This document shows positions 1-8,698 of a stretch of 64,000 nt of DNA, piece by piece. Under the pieces are notes generated by a model. The model saw only the letters and a list, made by a program, of their open reading frames with translations. It was not told where the DNA came from and did not search any database. The translations under genes were made by a program, and so were the position numbers. Position 1 is the first letter of the stretch. Each line of letters opens with the position of its first letter. The stretch is from Roseibium album (lineage in GTDB: Bacteria; Pseudomonadota; Alphaproteobacteria; Rhizobiales; Stappiaceae). The stretch spans positions 159,070 through 223,069 of the forward strand of contig CXTY01000040.1 in the NCBI GenBank assembly GCA_001404055.1, given 5' to 3'.

Positions 1-1072
1 ATTTGCGGGCGAAATCCAGATCGCGCTGGTCATGAGCCGGACAGGCGAAAATAGCGCCGGTGCCGTAGTCCATGAGAATGAAGTTGGCGACATAGACCGG
101 CAGTTCAATAGAGCTGTCTAGCGGATGCTTGACCCGCAGACCTGTGTCGATACCCTTCTTTTCAGCTTTTTCGATAGCTTCTTCAGAGGTGCCGACACGG
201 CGGCATTCCTCAATGAAGGTTTTCAGTTCCGCATTGGTTTCCGCCAGCTTGTCCGAGATCGGATGATCCGGAGACAGACCCATGAAGGATGCGCCGAACA
301 GCGTGTCGGGGCGGGTGGTGAAAATTTCGAGCGTCGTGTCACCGGTTGGTGCAGCTTCGGCAAATTCAAAACGGACCCGCAAGCCTTCCGAGCGTCCGAT
401 CCAGTTTTTCTGCATCAGGCGGACTTTGTCCGGCCAACGGTCCAGGCTGTCGATGGCGTCCAGGAGGTCTTCCGAATAATCGGAGATCTTGAAGAACCAC
501 TGCGTCAGTTCACGTTGCTCGACCAATGCTCCGGAGCGCCAGCCACGACCGTCGATCACCTGCTCGTTCGCCAGAACGGTCATGTCGACCGGGTCCCAGT
601 TGACCTTGGCATTTTTTCTGTAAACCAGATCGCTATCCAGGAACTTCAGGAACAAGCGTTGCTGCTGGGTGTAATAGTCCACGTCACAAGTCGCGAATTC
701 GCGGCTCCAGTCCAGCGACAGTCCCATAATCTTGAGCTGTTCACGCATGGCGGCGATGTTTTCGTAGGTCCAGTCCTTCGGGTGGACATTGTTCTGCATC
801 GCTGCATTTTCTGCAGGCATACCAAAAGCATCCCAACCCATCGGGTGCAGCACGTTGAAGCCTTTTGCGCGCTTGTAGCGGGCAACGACATCTCCCATGG
901 CGTAATTGCGCACATGACCCATGTGAATGCGGCCGGACGGATAAGGAAACATTTCCAGGACGTAGTATTTTTCGCGCGGATCGTCGTTGTGCGTGACGAA
1001 AACGTCCTTGTCGTTCCAGACCTTCTGCCAGCGCGCTTCCACTTCGCGCGCGTTATACCGTTCCGTTGCCAT
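1..1072 (-). CDS. leuS: leucyl-tRNA synthetase, N-terminal part (runs off window)
   Basis: Charges tRNA-Leu with leucine in the cytoplasm. The minus-strand frame from the ATG at 1072 begins MATERYNAREVEARWQ and carries the class I signature HMGH at residues 50-53 (the HIGH motif, preceded by FPYPSGRI). It continues through the Rossmann fold (HPMGWDAFGMPAEN) into the CP1 editing domain (TTRPDTLFGASF). About 357 codons are visible; the KMSKS loop and anticodon-binding domain lie outside the window. The neighbouring plus-strand reading frame of similar length is an antisense shadow. The family assignment is secure; only the 3' end is missing. Confidence 0.97.
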   Translation of the reverse strand, partial: MATERYNAREVEARWQKVWNDKDVFVTHNDDPREKYYVLEMFPYPSGRIHMGHVRNYAMGDVVARYKRAKGFNVLHPMGWDAFGMPAENAAMQNNVHPKDWTYENIAAMREQLKIMGLSLDWSREFATCDVDYYTQQQRLFLKFLDSDLVYRKNAKVNWDPVDMTVLANEQVIDGRGWRSGALVEQRELTQWFFKISDYSEDLLDAIDSLDRWPDKVRLMQKNWIGRSEGLRVRFEFAEAAPTGDTTLEIFTTRPDTLFGASFMGLSPDHPISDKLAETNAELKTFIEECRRVGTSEEAIEKAEKKGIDTGLRVKHPLDSSIELPVYVANFILMDYGTGAIFACPAHDQRDLDFARK

Positions 1073-1224
1073 CAATTATGCCGTTTGTTCTTGCCGCCTG
1101 AACCGGCGGAATACCTGAATGATTGACTGCCGGACTGTCACCAGAAATCGCGTCCGGGGTCAACATGTGAGACGTGAATGATCCTTTAGAAGACTGTTTA
1201 TTTCGCAATGCCGCATTCGTAAAG

Positions 1225-1965
1225 CTATTGAATTGCTGAATCAGTAGTCGAATCCGGCCTGTTTCCGACGTTTCTTTCCCAAATTTCCAGGAGTCGGCGT
1301 CCATCAGGATGGTTTTTGCTGAAAAGGATGAATAATGGCACCTGATGTATCGGGGCAGTGTGTGCGATCTGGTCTGCCTCCGGTCCTAAAAACTCTTTCA
1401 TTTGAATTGTACCGACTGCCGTGCTTTCGATGTAAATATCGGCGCGCTTGTGCAGGAGCATGGTCCAGGCTTGTTCCTCGGTAATGACGTATTGTGCCGA
1501 GATACCAGCTTTTTCCAAATCTTGCTGATACCAATAATTCTTGACTGCCACGAGTTTAAGATTTCGCTTCTTGATACGATCAAAGGACAAAGCTTCTAGT
1601 CCACCTGGAAATCGATCTTTGCGATGAAAGAGTACATATTCAATTATGCCAATCGGGTTTCCCGAATAAAAAAAGTTCATCGCTCTTTCGTCAGTACGAG
1701 CCCAGGAAAATGTCGCGGGAACTTTGCCGTTCTTCGCCAATTCCATTGCGCGCTGCCATGGATAAAACTCAAAAACCACCTCGTGGCCAGCGCTTTCAAA
1801 GATGTTGCGAACGACCTTTGAATGACTGCCGAACTCAGGAGATTGTGAGCCAATAAAAGGCGGCCATTCACCCACGGCGAAGGTGAAGGTTTCGCTATGC
1901 GATGGAAGAGGCGATAATAAAAACAAGGCGATCAACAAGCGCCTCAATGAACCAAGCAGGTCCAT
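1225..1965 (-). CDS. periplasmic solute-binding protein, family 3-like
   Basis: Probable secreted amino-acid-type solute-binding or sensor protein of 246 aa. I start it at the ATG at 1965 (MDLLGSLRRLLIALFLLSPL), which has a GGGAGA ribosome-binding site 5-6 bases upstream and gives a clean Sec signal peptide ending near SHSE; the longer open frame upstream lacks this. The mature protein opens with TFTFAVGEWPPFIG, the usual first strand of family 3 solute-binding proteins, followed by SKVVRNIFESAG and VVFEFYPWQRAM. No permease or ATPase genes adjoin it, so it may be an orphan binding protein. Ligand unknown. Confidence 0.8.
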   Translation of the reverse strand: MDLLGSLRRLLIALFLLSPLPSHSETFTFAVGEWPPFIGSQSPEFGSHSKVVRNIFESAGHEVVFEFYPWQRAMELAKNGKVPATFSWARTDERAMNFFYSGNPIGIIEYVLFHRKDRFPGGLEALSFDRIKKRNLKLVAVKNYWYQQDLEKAGISAQYVITEEQAWTMLLHKRADIYIESTAVGTIQMKEFLGPEADQIAHTAPIHQVPLFILFSKNHPDGRRLLEIWERNVGNRPDSTTDSAIQ

Positions 1966-2178
1966 TGCAGTCTCCCTTTTGTTTCTCGGTGATGTAGCAA
2001 AATCTATAGCAGTCGTGCAGTCATTCAAGTGGAGATTAGACCCGGTTCGAGGGCTGACAAATCGTAATGTTCCTCGTATGGACAATGCAGCAAGCTAAAA
2101 TCCCGCTCTTGAAATTGCGAAGCGGCAATTCCCGAGAGAATACTTCCAGTCGACCTCCTTGAATTGAAGGGAAATTTC

Positions 2179-2850
2179 ATGACGTCCGCAACTGACCGTC
2201 TCGAGAAAGTTAAGGCAGACCTTCGTGGCGCTGAGGCGGAGTTTAACAGGGACGATGAATCGGTGGAGCTCATCGCTGTTTCGAAAACGTTCGAGGCGGA
2301 TGACATTCGCCCTGTGCTGCTCGCGGGACAACGGATTTTCGGCGAAAACCGTGTGCAGGAAGCCATGGGAAAATGGCCGGGTCTGCGTCAGGCATTCGAT
2401 GAGATCGAGTTGCATCTGATCGGGCCGCTGCAATCGAACAAGGCGAAAGAAGCCGTCGCGACATTTGATGTCATCCATACAGTTGATCGCCCAAAGATAG
2501 CAAAGGCACTGAAGGCGGAAATGGACAGACAAAGCAGAAATCTGCCCTGCTTTATTCAGGTCAATACCGGCGAAGAGCCACAGAAAGCCGGTATTGCTCC
2601 GAAAGACGTCGACGCCTTCGTCAAGGAATGCAGCGAGGTCGTCGGCCTGAACATCGTTGGCCTGATGTGTATTCCACCGGTGGAAGAGGCGCCGGGAGAA
2701 CATTTTGCACTTCTGGAAAAGATTGCAAAGCGCAACGGCTTGGGTCTGCTCTCCATGGGGATGTCATCTGATTATCCGATCGCAGTTGCCTTCGGTGCGA
2801 CGCATGTGCGCGTTGGGTCCGCAATATTTGGTGCGCGGGATTACACCTGA
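2179..2850 (+). CDS. YggS/PLPBP family pyridoxal-phosphate homeostasis protein
   Basis: Cytoplasmic single-domain PLP-binding protein (about 223 aa, the usual family length) involved in vitamin B6 and amino-acid homeostasis. The PLP lysine is the K in LIAVSKTF at residue 36. The barrel motifs follow: RIFGENRVQEAM, LHLIGPLQSNKAKEA, FIQVNTGEEPQKAG and, near the end, LSMGMSSDYPIAV and HVRVGSAIFG, which binds the phosphate. The ATG at 2179 is chosen because AAGGGA lies just upstream; a TTG five codons earlier is less likely. Transcribed divergently from the solute-binding protein. Confidence 0.96.
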   Translation: MTSATDRLEKVKADLRGAEAEFNRDDESVELIAVSKTFEADDIRPVLLAGQRIFGENRVQEAMGKWPGLRQAFDEIELHLIGPLQSNKAKEAVATFDVIHTVDRPKIAKALKAEMDRQSRNLPCFIQVNTGEEPQKAGIAPKDVDAFVKECSEVVGLNIVGLMCIPPVEEAPGEHFALLEKIAKRNGLGLLSMGMSSDYPIAVAFGATHVRVGSAIFGARDYT

Positions 2851-3083
2851 GCCTTTCCGCGCACGGTTAGCCGTAAATCTGCCAAATATTGTCAAAAATG
2901 ACATGAAATTGACCGGTACGTGGCTGAATTGAATTGTCAGTCACAACAATGCCACAACTCTTCCCAAGGGCGGCCCTTTAGCAGTCGTGATCGACCAGCA
3001 AAGTCCCCCTCGTTCCGGTCTGCCGGGTCGCAGGGGTTTGGCGGACGGACGGAACATCAGACCACTCATTTGGAGGTCATATC

Positions 3084-3314
3084 ATGTCCAAACGTCTTAC
3101 AGCTGCTATTCTTCTTGGTGCTTTTACCGTGTCTTCGGCAGCGCTCGCACAGGGCATGTCTTTTCAGGCGGTCGACAGTAACCAGGATGGATTTGTGAGT
3201 TTTGAGGAAATCACGGCCGCCGTGCCGACGATGTCGGAAGACCTGTTTCAGGCAGCAGATGTCAATCAGGACAACCTTCTGGATCCGGAAGAATTCGCAA
3301 CGGTTCAGCCGTAA
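3084..3314 (+). CDS. secreted two-EF-hand calcium-binding protein
   Basis: Small exported protein of 76 aa. Residues 1-22 form a signal peptide ending SSAALAQ. Two EF-hand loops follow: DSNQDGFVSFEE at 31-42 and DVNQDNLLDPEE at 59-70. Both have Asp at positions 1, 5 or equivalent and Glu at position 12; the second has Asn where the first has Gly at position 6. A strong GGAGG ribosome-binding site precedes the ATG and a strong terminator follows the gene, so it is probably monocistronic. It likely binds calcium in the periplasm; the role is unknown. Confidence 0.88.
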   Translation: MSKRLTAAILLGAFTVSSAALAQGMSFQAVDSNQDGFVSFEEITAAVPTMSEDLFQAADVNQDNLLDPEEFATVQP

Positions 3315-3374
3315 ATTCGGCTTCAGGCGGTTATCTCCGGTAGTGCGTGCGTGCAGCCGGGCCGTCTGATCAAG

Positions 3375-3412
3375 ACCACCGCCGGAGGTCACGCCGGCGG
3401 TGGTTTTTGTTT
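3375..3412 (+). terminator. rho-independent terminator after the EF-hand gene
   Basis: An 11-bp perfect GC-rich stem (ACCACCGCCGG at 3375-3385 with its complement at 3394-3404), an 8-nt loop and a T-rich tail through 3412. It lies 60 bases after the EF-hand stop codon. Confidence 0.9.
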
Positions 3413-3448
3413 TGAATATTTTTTGTTCGCTGGATTTGTCTTAAATTT

Positions 3449-3704
3449 TCAGTCTCGCCAAAAATCTGGCGTCAGCAAAAGGATACCGGCAAGGATCTCA
3501 AGCCGGGCAAGTATCATCTCAAACGCCAGAAACCATTTTGCGATATCGGGCAAGGGCTGTGATTCCCAGAACCAGAGAAGAAACGAGAAAGACTTGCCAA
3601 TCCCGAATCTTCGCGATGGCATCTGCCACGGCTGGAATGATCATCAACACCGAAATCAGGACAAGCAAACGTCCTATCGGCAGCGCGATGGCGCGAAAAT
3701 TCAT
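3449..3704 (-). pseudogene. trkH/ktrB-type potassium transporter remnant with large internal deletion
   Basis: On the minus strand, the frame starting at 3704 gives MNFRAIALPIGRLLVLIS, then VLMIIPAVADAI and DWQVFLVSSLVLGITALA. This looks like the first transmembrane helix and following segment of alphaproteobacterial TrkH. After about 50 codons the similarity stops. In another reading frame the DNA then encodes PDIAKWFLAFEMILARLEI, then LAGILLLTPDFWRD and a TGA at 3449-3451. That resembles the very C-terminus of TrkH (GRLE-x-x-x-(V/I)-L-x-L-x-P-x-FW). The roughly 400 residues between are missing and the join is out of frame, so this is a decayed, internally deleted gene. Family identity rests on remembered TrkH termini. 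Confidence 0.62.
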
Positions 3705-3950
3705 TGACTGAACATCCGGGACGGTCGGCTGTCGAGATTGAAGAACTTTCATTTATCTGCGGGTGCCAGCGAAAAATCAAGTGCCTGGAGCCGTCGGTGC
3801 GCATGGGACAACAAACTGCTGAATAGTCCGGCAATTTCCGACTTGGCATTTCATATATTTATTGAATTTTTTTCATGTTTTCAGCTGGTTGGCCATATTG
3901 ACCCCAAATAGCTTGTTTGCCAGAGTGCCCTCATAAACCGGGAGATAAAA

Positions 3951-4943
3951 ATGAAACCATTTACTTGGGCCATGGGCGCCGCATTGGCGCTCAGCTTGTC
4001 GGCTGGTGCTTCTTATGCCGCTGACACCACGTTGCGCATTTCGCTCCAATTGCCGCTGACGAGCCATCTGGGCCAGAATCTTCTGCTTTTCAAAGAAGAA
4101 ATTGAGAAAAACTCCAATGGCGACATTGCTGTTGAGATTTATGATTCGGCGCAACTCTATAAAGACAAGGAAGTTCCTGCTGCTGTGGGCTCGGGTGCCA
4201 TTGAAATGGGTGTTGCGTCCCTGACGCGTTATGTCGGTGACATTCCAGCGGTTGATATCTTCTATCAGCCGTTCCTCTTCGATACCGCAGAAAAGGTCCT
4301 GGCGGCTGTGGCGCCTGATTCAGCTGTTCGCGGTCCACTTGATGAGGCGATCAAGGATACCGGCTCGACAGTTCTCTGGTGGCAGGCCTATGGCGGTGCA
4401 ATCATGCTGTCCAAAGGTAATCCGGTGAAAACGCCTGAGGACATGAAGGGAAAAAAGGTTCGCGTCTTCGGCAAGACGCTTGGGGATTTTGTGACCGCTG
4501 CTGGTGGTGCTCCGACCCTGATTTCCGGTTCCGAACAATATCTGGCTTATCAACGCGGTACTGTTGATATCGGTATGACCGGCGTATCTGGCGTCAAATC
4601 CCGGAAGCTTTGGGATGTGATGGACACGATTACCGTTACCAATCACGCGGATATCGAATTTATTGTAGTTGTGAACACAGATTTCTGGAACGGTCTTTCC
4701 GATGAGCATAAGTCAATTATTCAGGCTGCAGCGTTGAAGGCTGAAGCCGACGTCCGGGATCGTGTAATGCAGATCGAAGATGATGCTTATGCTGCGGCTG
4801 AGGACAACGGTATGCAGGTCTACAGGCCAACCGATGAGGAATTGTCTTCCTGGAAAGCTGTCAGCCAGCCAGTTTACGACGCATATACCCAAAAAGCGGG
4901 ACAACTGGGTAAGCAAGTTCTGGACGCAGCAAACAACCTTTGA
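3951..4943 (+). CDS. dctP: TRAP transporter substrate-binding protein DctP
   Basis: Periplasmic binding protein of a tripartite ATP-independent transporter, 330 aa. Residues 1-23 are a signal peptide (ending GASYAA). The mature protein starts DTTLRISLQLPLTSHLGQN and contains the family's central features: EIYDSAQLYKDKEV, AIEMGV, FYQPFLF, KVRVFGKT and SGSEQYLAYQRGTVDIG. The conserved Arg of KVRVFGKT is expected to pair with the substrate carboxylate. A GGGAGA-type ribosome-binding site precedes the ATG. It is the first gene of dctP-dctQ-dctM plus a lyase-family enzyme, which suggests a C4/C5 or branched dicarboxylate ligand. The exact substrate is unknown. Confidence 0.95.
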   Translation: MKPFTWAMGAALALSLSAGASYAADTTLRISLQLPLTSHLGQNLLLFKEEIEKNSNGDIAVEIYDSAQLYKDKEVPAAVGSGAIEMGVASLTRYVGDIPAVDIFYQPFLFDTAEKVLAAVAPDSAVRGPLDEAIKDTGSTVLWWQAYGGAIMLSKGNPVKTPEDMKGKKVRVFGKTLGDFVTAAGGAPTLISGSEQYLAYQRGTVDIGMTGVSGVKSRKLWDVMDTITVTNHADIEFIVVVNTDFWNGLSDEHKSIIQAAALKAEADVRDRVMQIEDDAYAAAEDNGMQVYRPTDEELSSWKAVSQPVYDAYTQKAGQLGKQVLDAANNL

Positions 4944-4969
4944 TCAGTGCCGGGACTCGAATGATAATT

Positions 4970-4999
4970 CGCGTGGCTGGTGGTAATGCCAGCCACGCG
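4970..4999 (+). promoter_or_regulatory. stem-loop between dctP and dctQ
   Basis: A perfect 11-bp inverted repeat (CGCGTGGCTGG at 4970-4980 and its complement at 4989-4999) with an 8-nt loop, 27 bases after the dctP stop and without a clear T-run. Probably a partial terminator or 3'-end stabiliser that lets the binding protein be made in excess over the membrane subunits. Confidence 0.6.
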
Positions 5000-5094
5000 A
5001 TGTTTTAGACCATTTCCTAAAACAGTCCGAAAATGAATTCCTTTCTGCTTGATCAACCGCCGGGTCTTTCACGCCCGGTCCTTCCGGTGGACTT

Positions 5095-5589
5095 ATGAGA
5101 AACTTTTTGAATATTTTGCAGGTGCTGGCCTGGGTGTCCGCGTTCCTGTTCATTTGTGCCGGGTGCATGCTCACTTATGAAGTGACAGCCAGGTATCTAT
5201 TCGTTGCTCCGACAATCTGGGCAGCAGAACTTTCTCAGCTTTGTCTGATCTGGGGAACGATGATAGCCATGCCCTGGCTTTTTGCTGCCAATCGGCACAT
5301 CGCAGTGGATGCAGTTATTGAGCACTTGGGACCTGTTGCAAAAAGCGCATGCCGGGGCTTTTCCATGATCGTGATCGGCTCATTCAGCGCAGTCGTGGCC
5401 TGGAAGGGTGCTGAAATATTTTACGATTCCTTCGATCGCGGCAGGACAACCGGGTCGATGCTTGATATGCCGATCTGGGTATCTGAACTCGCAATTCCTG
5501 TTGGGTTTGGTCTTTTGTTTTTTCAAACTCTCATCGAAATCCGCGAAACACTGCGACGCGCGACCGACAAGGACAGGTCTGTGTCATGA
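5095..5589 (+). CDS. dctQ: TRAP transporter small permease DctQ
   Basis: Small membrane subunit of 164 aa with four predicted helices: residues about 8-33, 47-67, 86-110 and 127-150. Family features are visible in TYEVTARYLFVAPTIWAAEL and CLIWGTMIAMPWLFAANRHI. It pairs with DctM in the inner membrane. The last codons overlap the ATG of dctM by 4 bp (ATGA), indicating translational coupling. The start ATG follows GGTGGAC, a modest ribosome-binding site. Confidence 0.93.
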   Translation: MRNFLNILQVLAWVSAFLFICAGCMLTYEVTARYLFVAPTIWAAELSQLCLIWGTMIAMPWLFAANRHIAVDAVIEHLGPVAKSACRGFSMIVIGSFSAVVAWKGAEIFYDSFDRGRTTGSMLDMPIWVSELAIPVGFGLLFFQTLIEIRETLRRATDKDRSVS

Positions 5590-6860
5590 CGGTTCTTCTC
5601 GTGATCGCCACCTTGTTTGCGCTTTTGCTTATCCGGGTTCCGGTTGCCTTCGCGCTTGGTGGTACCGGTCTGGCGATGCTGTTCCTTGGTGGTTTTTCAC
5701 CCCTGATGGCGCCGCAAGCGATTCTGTCGACGCTTGACGGTTTTATACTGCTTGCCGTGCCCTTGTTTTTGCTGATGTCGAACATCTTGCTGAAAGGAGG
5801 CGTCGGTAAGGACCTGTTCGCGGCTGTTCATGCCTGGGTTGGCCATTGGCCGGGAGGTCTTGCGGTCGCAACCATCGTTTCCTGCGCCATTTTTGCTGCC
5901 ATTTCCGGGTCGTCGGTTGCGACGGCGGCAACCATCGGCACAGTTGCAATTCCTGAAATGATTGAACGTGGTTATGAGCGCCGCTTTGTTTACGGGCTAC
6001 TCGCAGCTGGCGGAACACTGGGCATACTCATTCCGCCTTCCATACCGATGATCGTTTACGGCTTCGTGACGGAACAATCGGTTATCGCCTTGTTCCTGGC
6101 TGGTATTGGCCCCGGATTGCTGCTTGTGGTGTTTTTCATCGCTTTTGCCATGATCCATGCACGCTGGTTTGGTGGTTATACGCCGGAACCGGCTTCGAAT
6201 TGGGAAGAACGCATTCGGAGCACGGTTCGTGCCCTTCCTTCAATGATCCTGGCCGGGGTGGTGATCGGGGTTATCTACACCGGTGTGGCTACACCCACGG
6301 AGGCAGCGGCCATCGGATTTGCAGTGGCCTTGCTCATCACTGGCGTCTTGCTAAGGACACTCACCTGGCAAGCTTTGAAAGAGGCTGCATTTGAGTCAAT
6401 GGTGACAACGGTAGCGATCCTTCTGATCGTTGCCGGAGCCAAGGTTTTTGGCAAGGCGATCACGCTTTACCGGATACCGCAGGATATTTCGGTGTTCATT
6501 GGCCAGAACATTGATACCCCGCTAGCCTTCATCATTGTCGTTTCGTTGGTACTTCTGGTTATGGGCCTCGTATTCGAAGCCTTGTCCATGGTGTTGATCA
6601 TGACGCCGGTTCTGTTGCCGGCGGCGCTGGCGCTGGGCTTCGATCCAATCTGGTTTGGTGTCTACATGGTTGTCATGGTGGAATGTGCCCTGATCACGCC
6701 GCCGGTCGGGCTCAATCTCTATGTTATTCAGTCTGTTGCCAAATCCAGCCTGTCAGACGTTTCCAGGGGTGTCTTGCCGTTCCTGGTCATCATGCTGATT
6801 TCCGTTGCAATTCTTTATCTTTGGACGGATCTTGCACTCTACATTCCATTCAAGTTCTAA
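5586..6860 (+). CDS. dctM: TRAP transporter large permease DctM
   Basis: The 424-aa channel subunit that couples sodium flux to substrate uptake. It is hydrophobic throughout with about a dozen membrane segments. The conserved blocks are present: FILLAVPLFLLMSNILLKGG, FAAISGSSVATAATIGTVAI, GTLGILIPPSIPMIVYG near residue 145, GVATPTEAAAIG near 235 and the C-terminal ALITPPVGLNLYVIQ. Length and motifs match full-length DctM. It starts inside the end of dctQ and is followed 9 bases later by the lyase gene, so dctQM-lyase is probably one transcript. Confidence 0.95.
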   Translation: MTVLLVIATLFALLLIRVPVAFALGGTGLAMLFLGGFSPLMAPQAILSTLDGFILLAVPLFLLMSNILLKGGVGKDLFAAVHAWVGHWPGGLAVATIVSCAIFAAISGSSVATAATIGTVAIPEMIERGYERRFVYGLLAAGGTLGILIPPSIPMIVYGFVTEQSVIALFLAGIGPGLLLVVFFIAFAMIHARWFGGYTPEPASNWEERIRSTVRALPSMILAGVVIGVIYTGVATPTEAAAIGFAVALLITGVLLRTLTWQALKEAAFESMVTTVAILLIVAGAKVFGKAITLYRIPQDISVFIGQNIDTPLAFIIVVSLVLLVMGLVFEALSMVLIMTPVLLPAALALGFDPIWFGVYMVVMVECALITPPVGLNLYVIQSVAKSSLSDVSRGVLPFLVIMLISVAILYLWTDLALYIPFKF

Positions 6861-6869
6861 GGACCTGCC

Positions 6870-7742
6870 ATGCCGTCACCGGCCGATAGACTCCGTGCCT
6901 TGCTTGCAAAGGACAAGCTGCACGTCATGCCTTGTTGCTATGACGCGCTTTCCGCAAAGTTGATCGAGCAGGCTGGTTTCGACCTGACTTTCATGTCGGG
7001 GTTTGCAACCTCGGCCTCCAGGATCGGTCAGCCCGATCTGGGATTGATGTCTTATTCGGAAGTTCTGGACCAGGCGCGGAATATCGCTGAATCTGTGCGT
7101 GTTCCGTTGATCGCCGATGGTGACACAGGGTATGGCAATGCCATGAACGTACGCCGTACGGTGGCCGGATTTGCCAGGGCAGGTGCTGCGGCAGTCATGA
7201 TTGAAGATCAGGTCGCCCCGAAACGCTGCGGGCACACGCCGGGCAAGGCGGTTGTTTCCCGAAATGAAGCCTATGATCGGATCAGGGCGGCAAACGATGC
7301 AAAGGAAAATGGCGCAGACATCCTCATTCTCGCACGGACCGATGCGCGTCATGAACACGGACTTGCCGAGGCAATGGAACGGGCGGCGAAATTCAAGGAA
7401 CTCGGAGCCGACATTCTGTTTGTTGAAGCCCCAAAGACTGTAGCTGAGATGCAAACTATCTGCGGGGGCATTCCAGGACCAAAGATGGCCAATATTGTCG
7501 AAGGTGGTGAGACACCTGAACTGTCGCACCGGGAGCTTGAGGAGATCGGGTTTTCAATCGCGGCCTACCCATTGACGCTTATGGCGAGCGTGATGAAGGC
7601 AATGGTCGGAACGCTTGAAAAGCTGAGGTTGGATGAGGATCGGACGTCGGATCTTATGGATTTCGCGGAACTCAGGGACCGGATCGGGTTCAATGATTAT
7701 TATGACGTCTCTTCCAGGTATGAGACATCGAAGCGAAGCTGA
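6870..7742 (+). CDS. isocitrate lyase/PEP mutase superfamily carbon-carbon lyase
   Basis: Cytoplasmic TIM-barrel enzyme of 290 aa. The magnesium-binding residues lie in LIADGDTGYGN (Asp83, Asp85) and MIEDQ (Glu112, Asp113). The catalytic loop KRCGH at 118-122 has the Cys found in lyases such as 2-methylisocitrate or 2,3-dimethylmalate lyase rather than phosphonomutases. It lies 9 bases downstream of dctM in the same direction. The inferred role is to cleave the (alkyl)malate-like acid imported by the TRAP system, or to decarboxylate oxaloacetate. The substrate cannot be fixed from sequence. Confidence 0.88.
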   Translation: MPSPADRLRALLAKDKLHVMPCCYDALSAKLIEQAGFDLTFMSGFATSASRIGQPDLGLMSYSEVLDQARNIAESVRVPLIADGDTGYGNAMNVRRTVAGFARAGAAAVMIEDQVAPKRCGHTPGKAVVSRNEAYDRIRAANDAKENGADILILARTDARHEHGLAEAMERAAKFKELGADILFVEAPKTVAEMQTICGGIPGPKMANIVEGGETPELSHRELEEIGFSIAAYPLTLMASVMKAMVGTLEKLRLDEDRTSDLMDFAELRDRIGFNDYYDVSSRYETSKRS

Positions 7743-7874
7743 CGGCGACAATCCGCTCGGGCATGGAAACCTGCTGGAACCTTGACCGCTCTGCCGAACT
7801 GCTCCGCTTCGTGCAGTTTGTCGTTGAATTCATTGCAATCGAAATGATAGATCCTGCGAAAAATAGAGACTGTA

Positions 7875-8501
7875 ATGGATGATTTAATGCAGGGCGAGAG
7901 ACGCCGACGGCCTTCGCTTTCGCTACCGATTTTGCGGACATCGCGCGACCAGCACCGGGACGGTACACTGACGCTCGGCAACTTGCTGTCGGCGCTGGGC
8001 GAGACCTCGTTTGGCTGGGCAATCGTGCTGTTTTCGCTGCTGACTCTTTTGCCGTTGCCGCCCGGATCCTCCCTCATTACCGGTTTGCCCGTGTTGATTA
8101 CCACTTTCCAGATGGTGCTCGGCTTTCCTCATGTGAAACTTCCCGGCCCACTGGCGCGCCTTTCGCTCGATCACACGAAGCTGAGGCGAACGATGGCGCG
8201 TATGCGTCCCGTCACTCGACGGCTAGAGCGCATGCTGGTCCAACGATACGAAAGTTTGTTCGCCGCGAAAAATGAGCGCGCGCTCGGGCTCGCGCTCTTC
8301 GTGATCGCGTTCACGTTGTTTCTGCCCGTGCCACTCAGCGGCTGGTTCCCGGCGACGGCGCTGTTCATTGCCGGCGTCGGCATCGTCGAACGCGACGGAT
8401 TAGTCGTAATCTTGGGTCTTCTGCTGGGCCTGGCGTCGGTGCTGCTCACCGCCGCTATCTTGATTTCGATCACGATCGGTACGAATGCGCTGATCGCCTG
8501 A
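7875..8501 (+). CDS. ExoD family inner-membrane protein
   Basis: A 208-aa protein of the exopolysaccharide-synthesis ExoD family. A basic N-terminus (GERRRRP) precedes LTLGNLLSALGETSFGWAIV, then the proline-rich hairpin LTLLPLPPGSSLITGLPVL and a second one, LFLPVPLSGWFPATALFIAG. A final pair of hydrophobic helices ends ILISITIGTNALIA. Four to five membrane segments are expected. The role of ExoD proteins is poorly defined (exopolysaccharide or alkaline tolerance). Codon use in the second half (many CGC, GCG, CTC codons) looks more GC-rich than the genes on either side, and the gene stands alone next to a repeat-bearing gap. An ATG five codons in is an alternative start. Confidence 0.85.
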   Translation: MDDLMQGERRRRPSLSLPILRTSRDQHRDGTLTLGNLLSALGETSFGWAIVLFSLLTLLPLPPGSSLITGLPVLITTFQMVLGFPHVKLPGPLARLSLDHTKLRRTMARMRPVTRRLERMLVQRYESLFAAKNERALGLALFVIAFTLFLPVPLSGWFPATALFIAGVGIVERDGLVVILGLLLGLASVLLTAAILISITIGTNALIA

Positions 8502-8629
8502 GCCGAATGTCGGGACACTCGAGAGTGGTGAACTTAACCTCGGTGTTACCCCGGACAACGGAAGAGAGATCCGGGAACCAGTTACCCGCAGTCTTGCTAG
8601 GCTTTTGCCGTTCCTGGCTCAAGGGGTAC

Positions 8630-8670
8630 TGGACCCCGGTCTTGCCGCTGACGCGCCAAACCGGGGTGAC
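8630..8670. repeat. degenerate palindromic repeat unit
   Basis: Inverted repeat with TGGACCCCGGT at 8630-8640 and ACCGGGGTGAC at 8660-8670 around a 19-base centre. The outer bases (GTCA at one end, TCCA at the other on the complementary strand) match those of the two tight repeats just downstream, so it may be a third, looser member of the same family. Confidence 0.45.
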
Positions 8671-8698
8671 AAGCAGGGGAACATGAAAACAAAAAACT

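Noticed and set aside
125..1126. Long plus-strand open frame over leuS
   Set aside because: Exact antisense of the clear leuS coding sequence; no family features, no ribosome-binding site.
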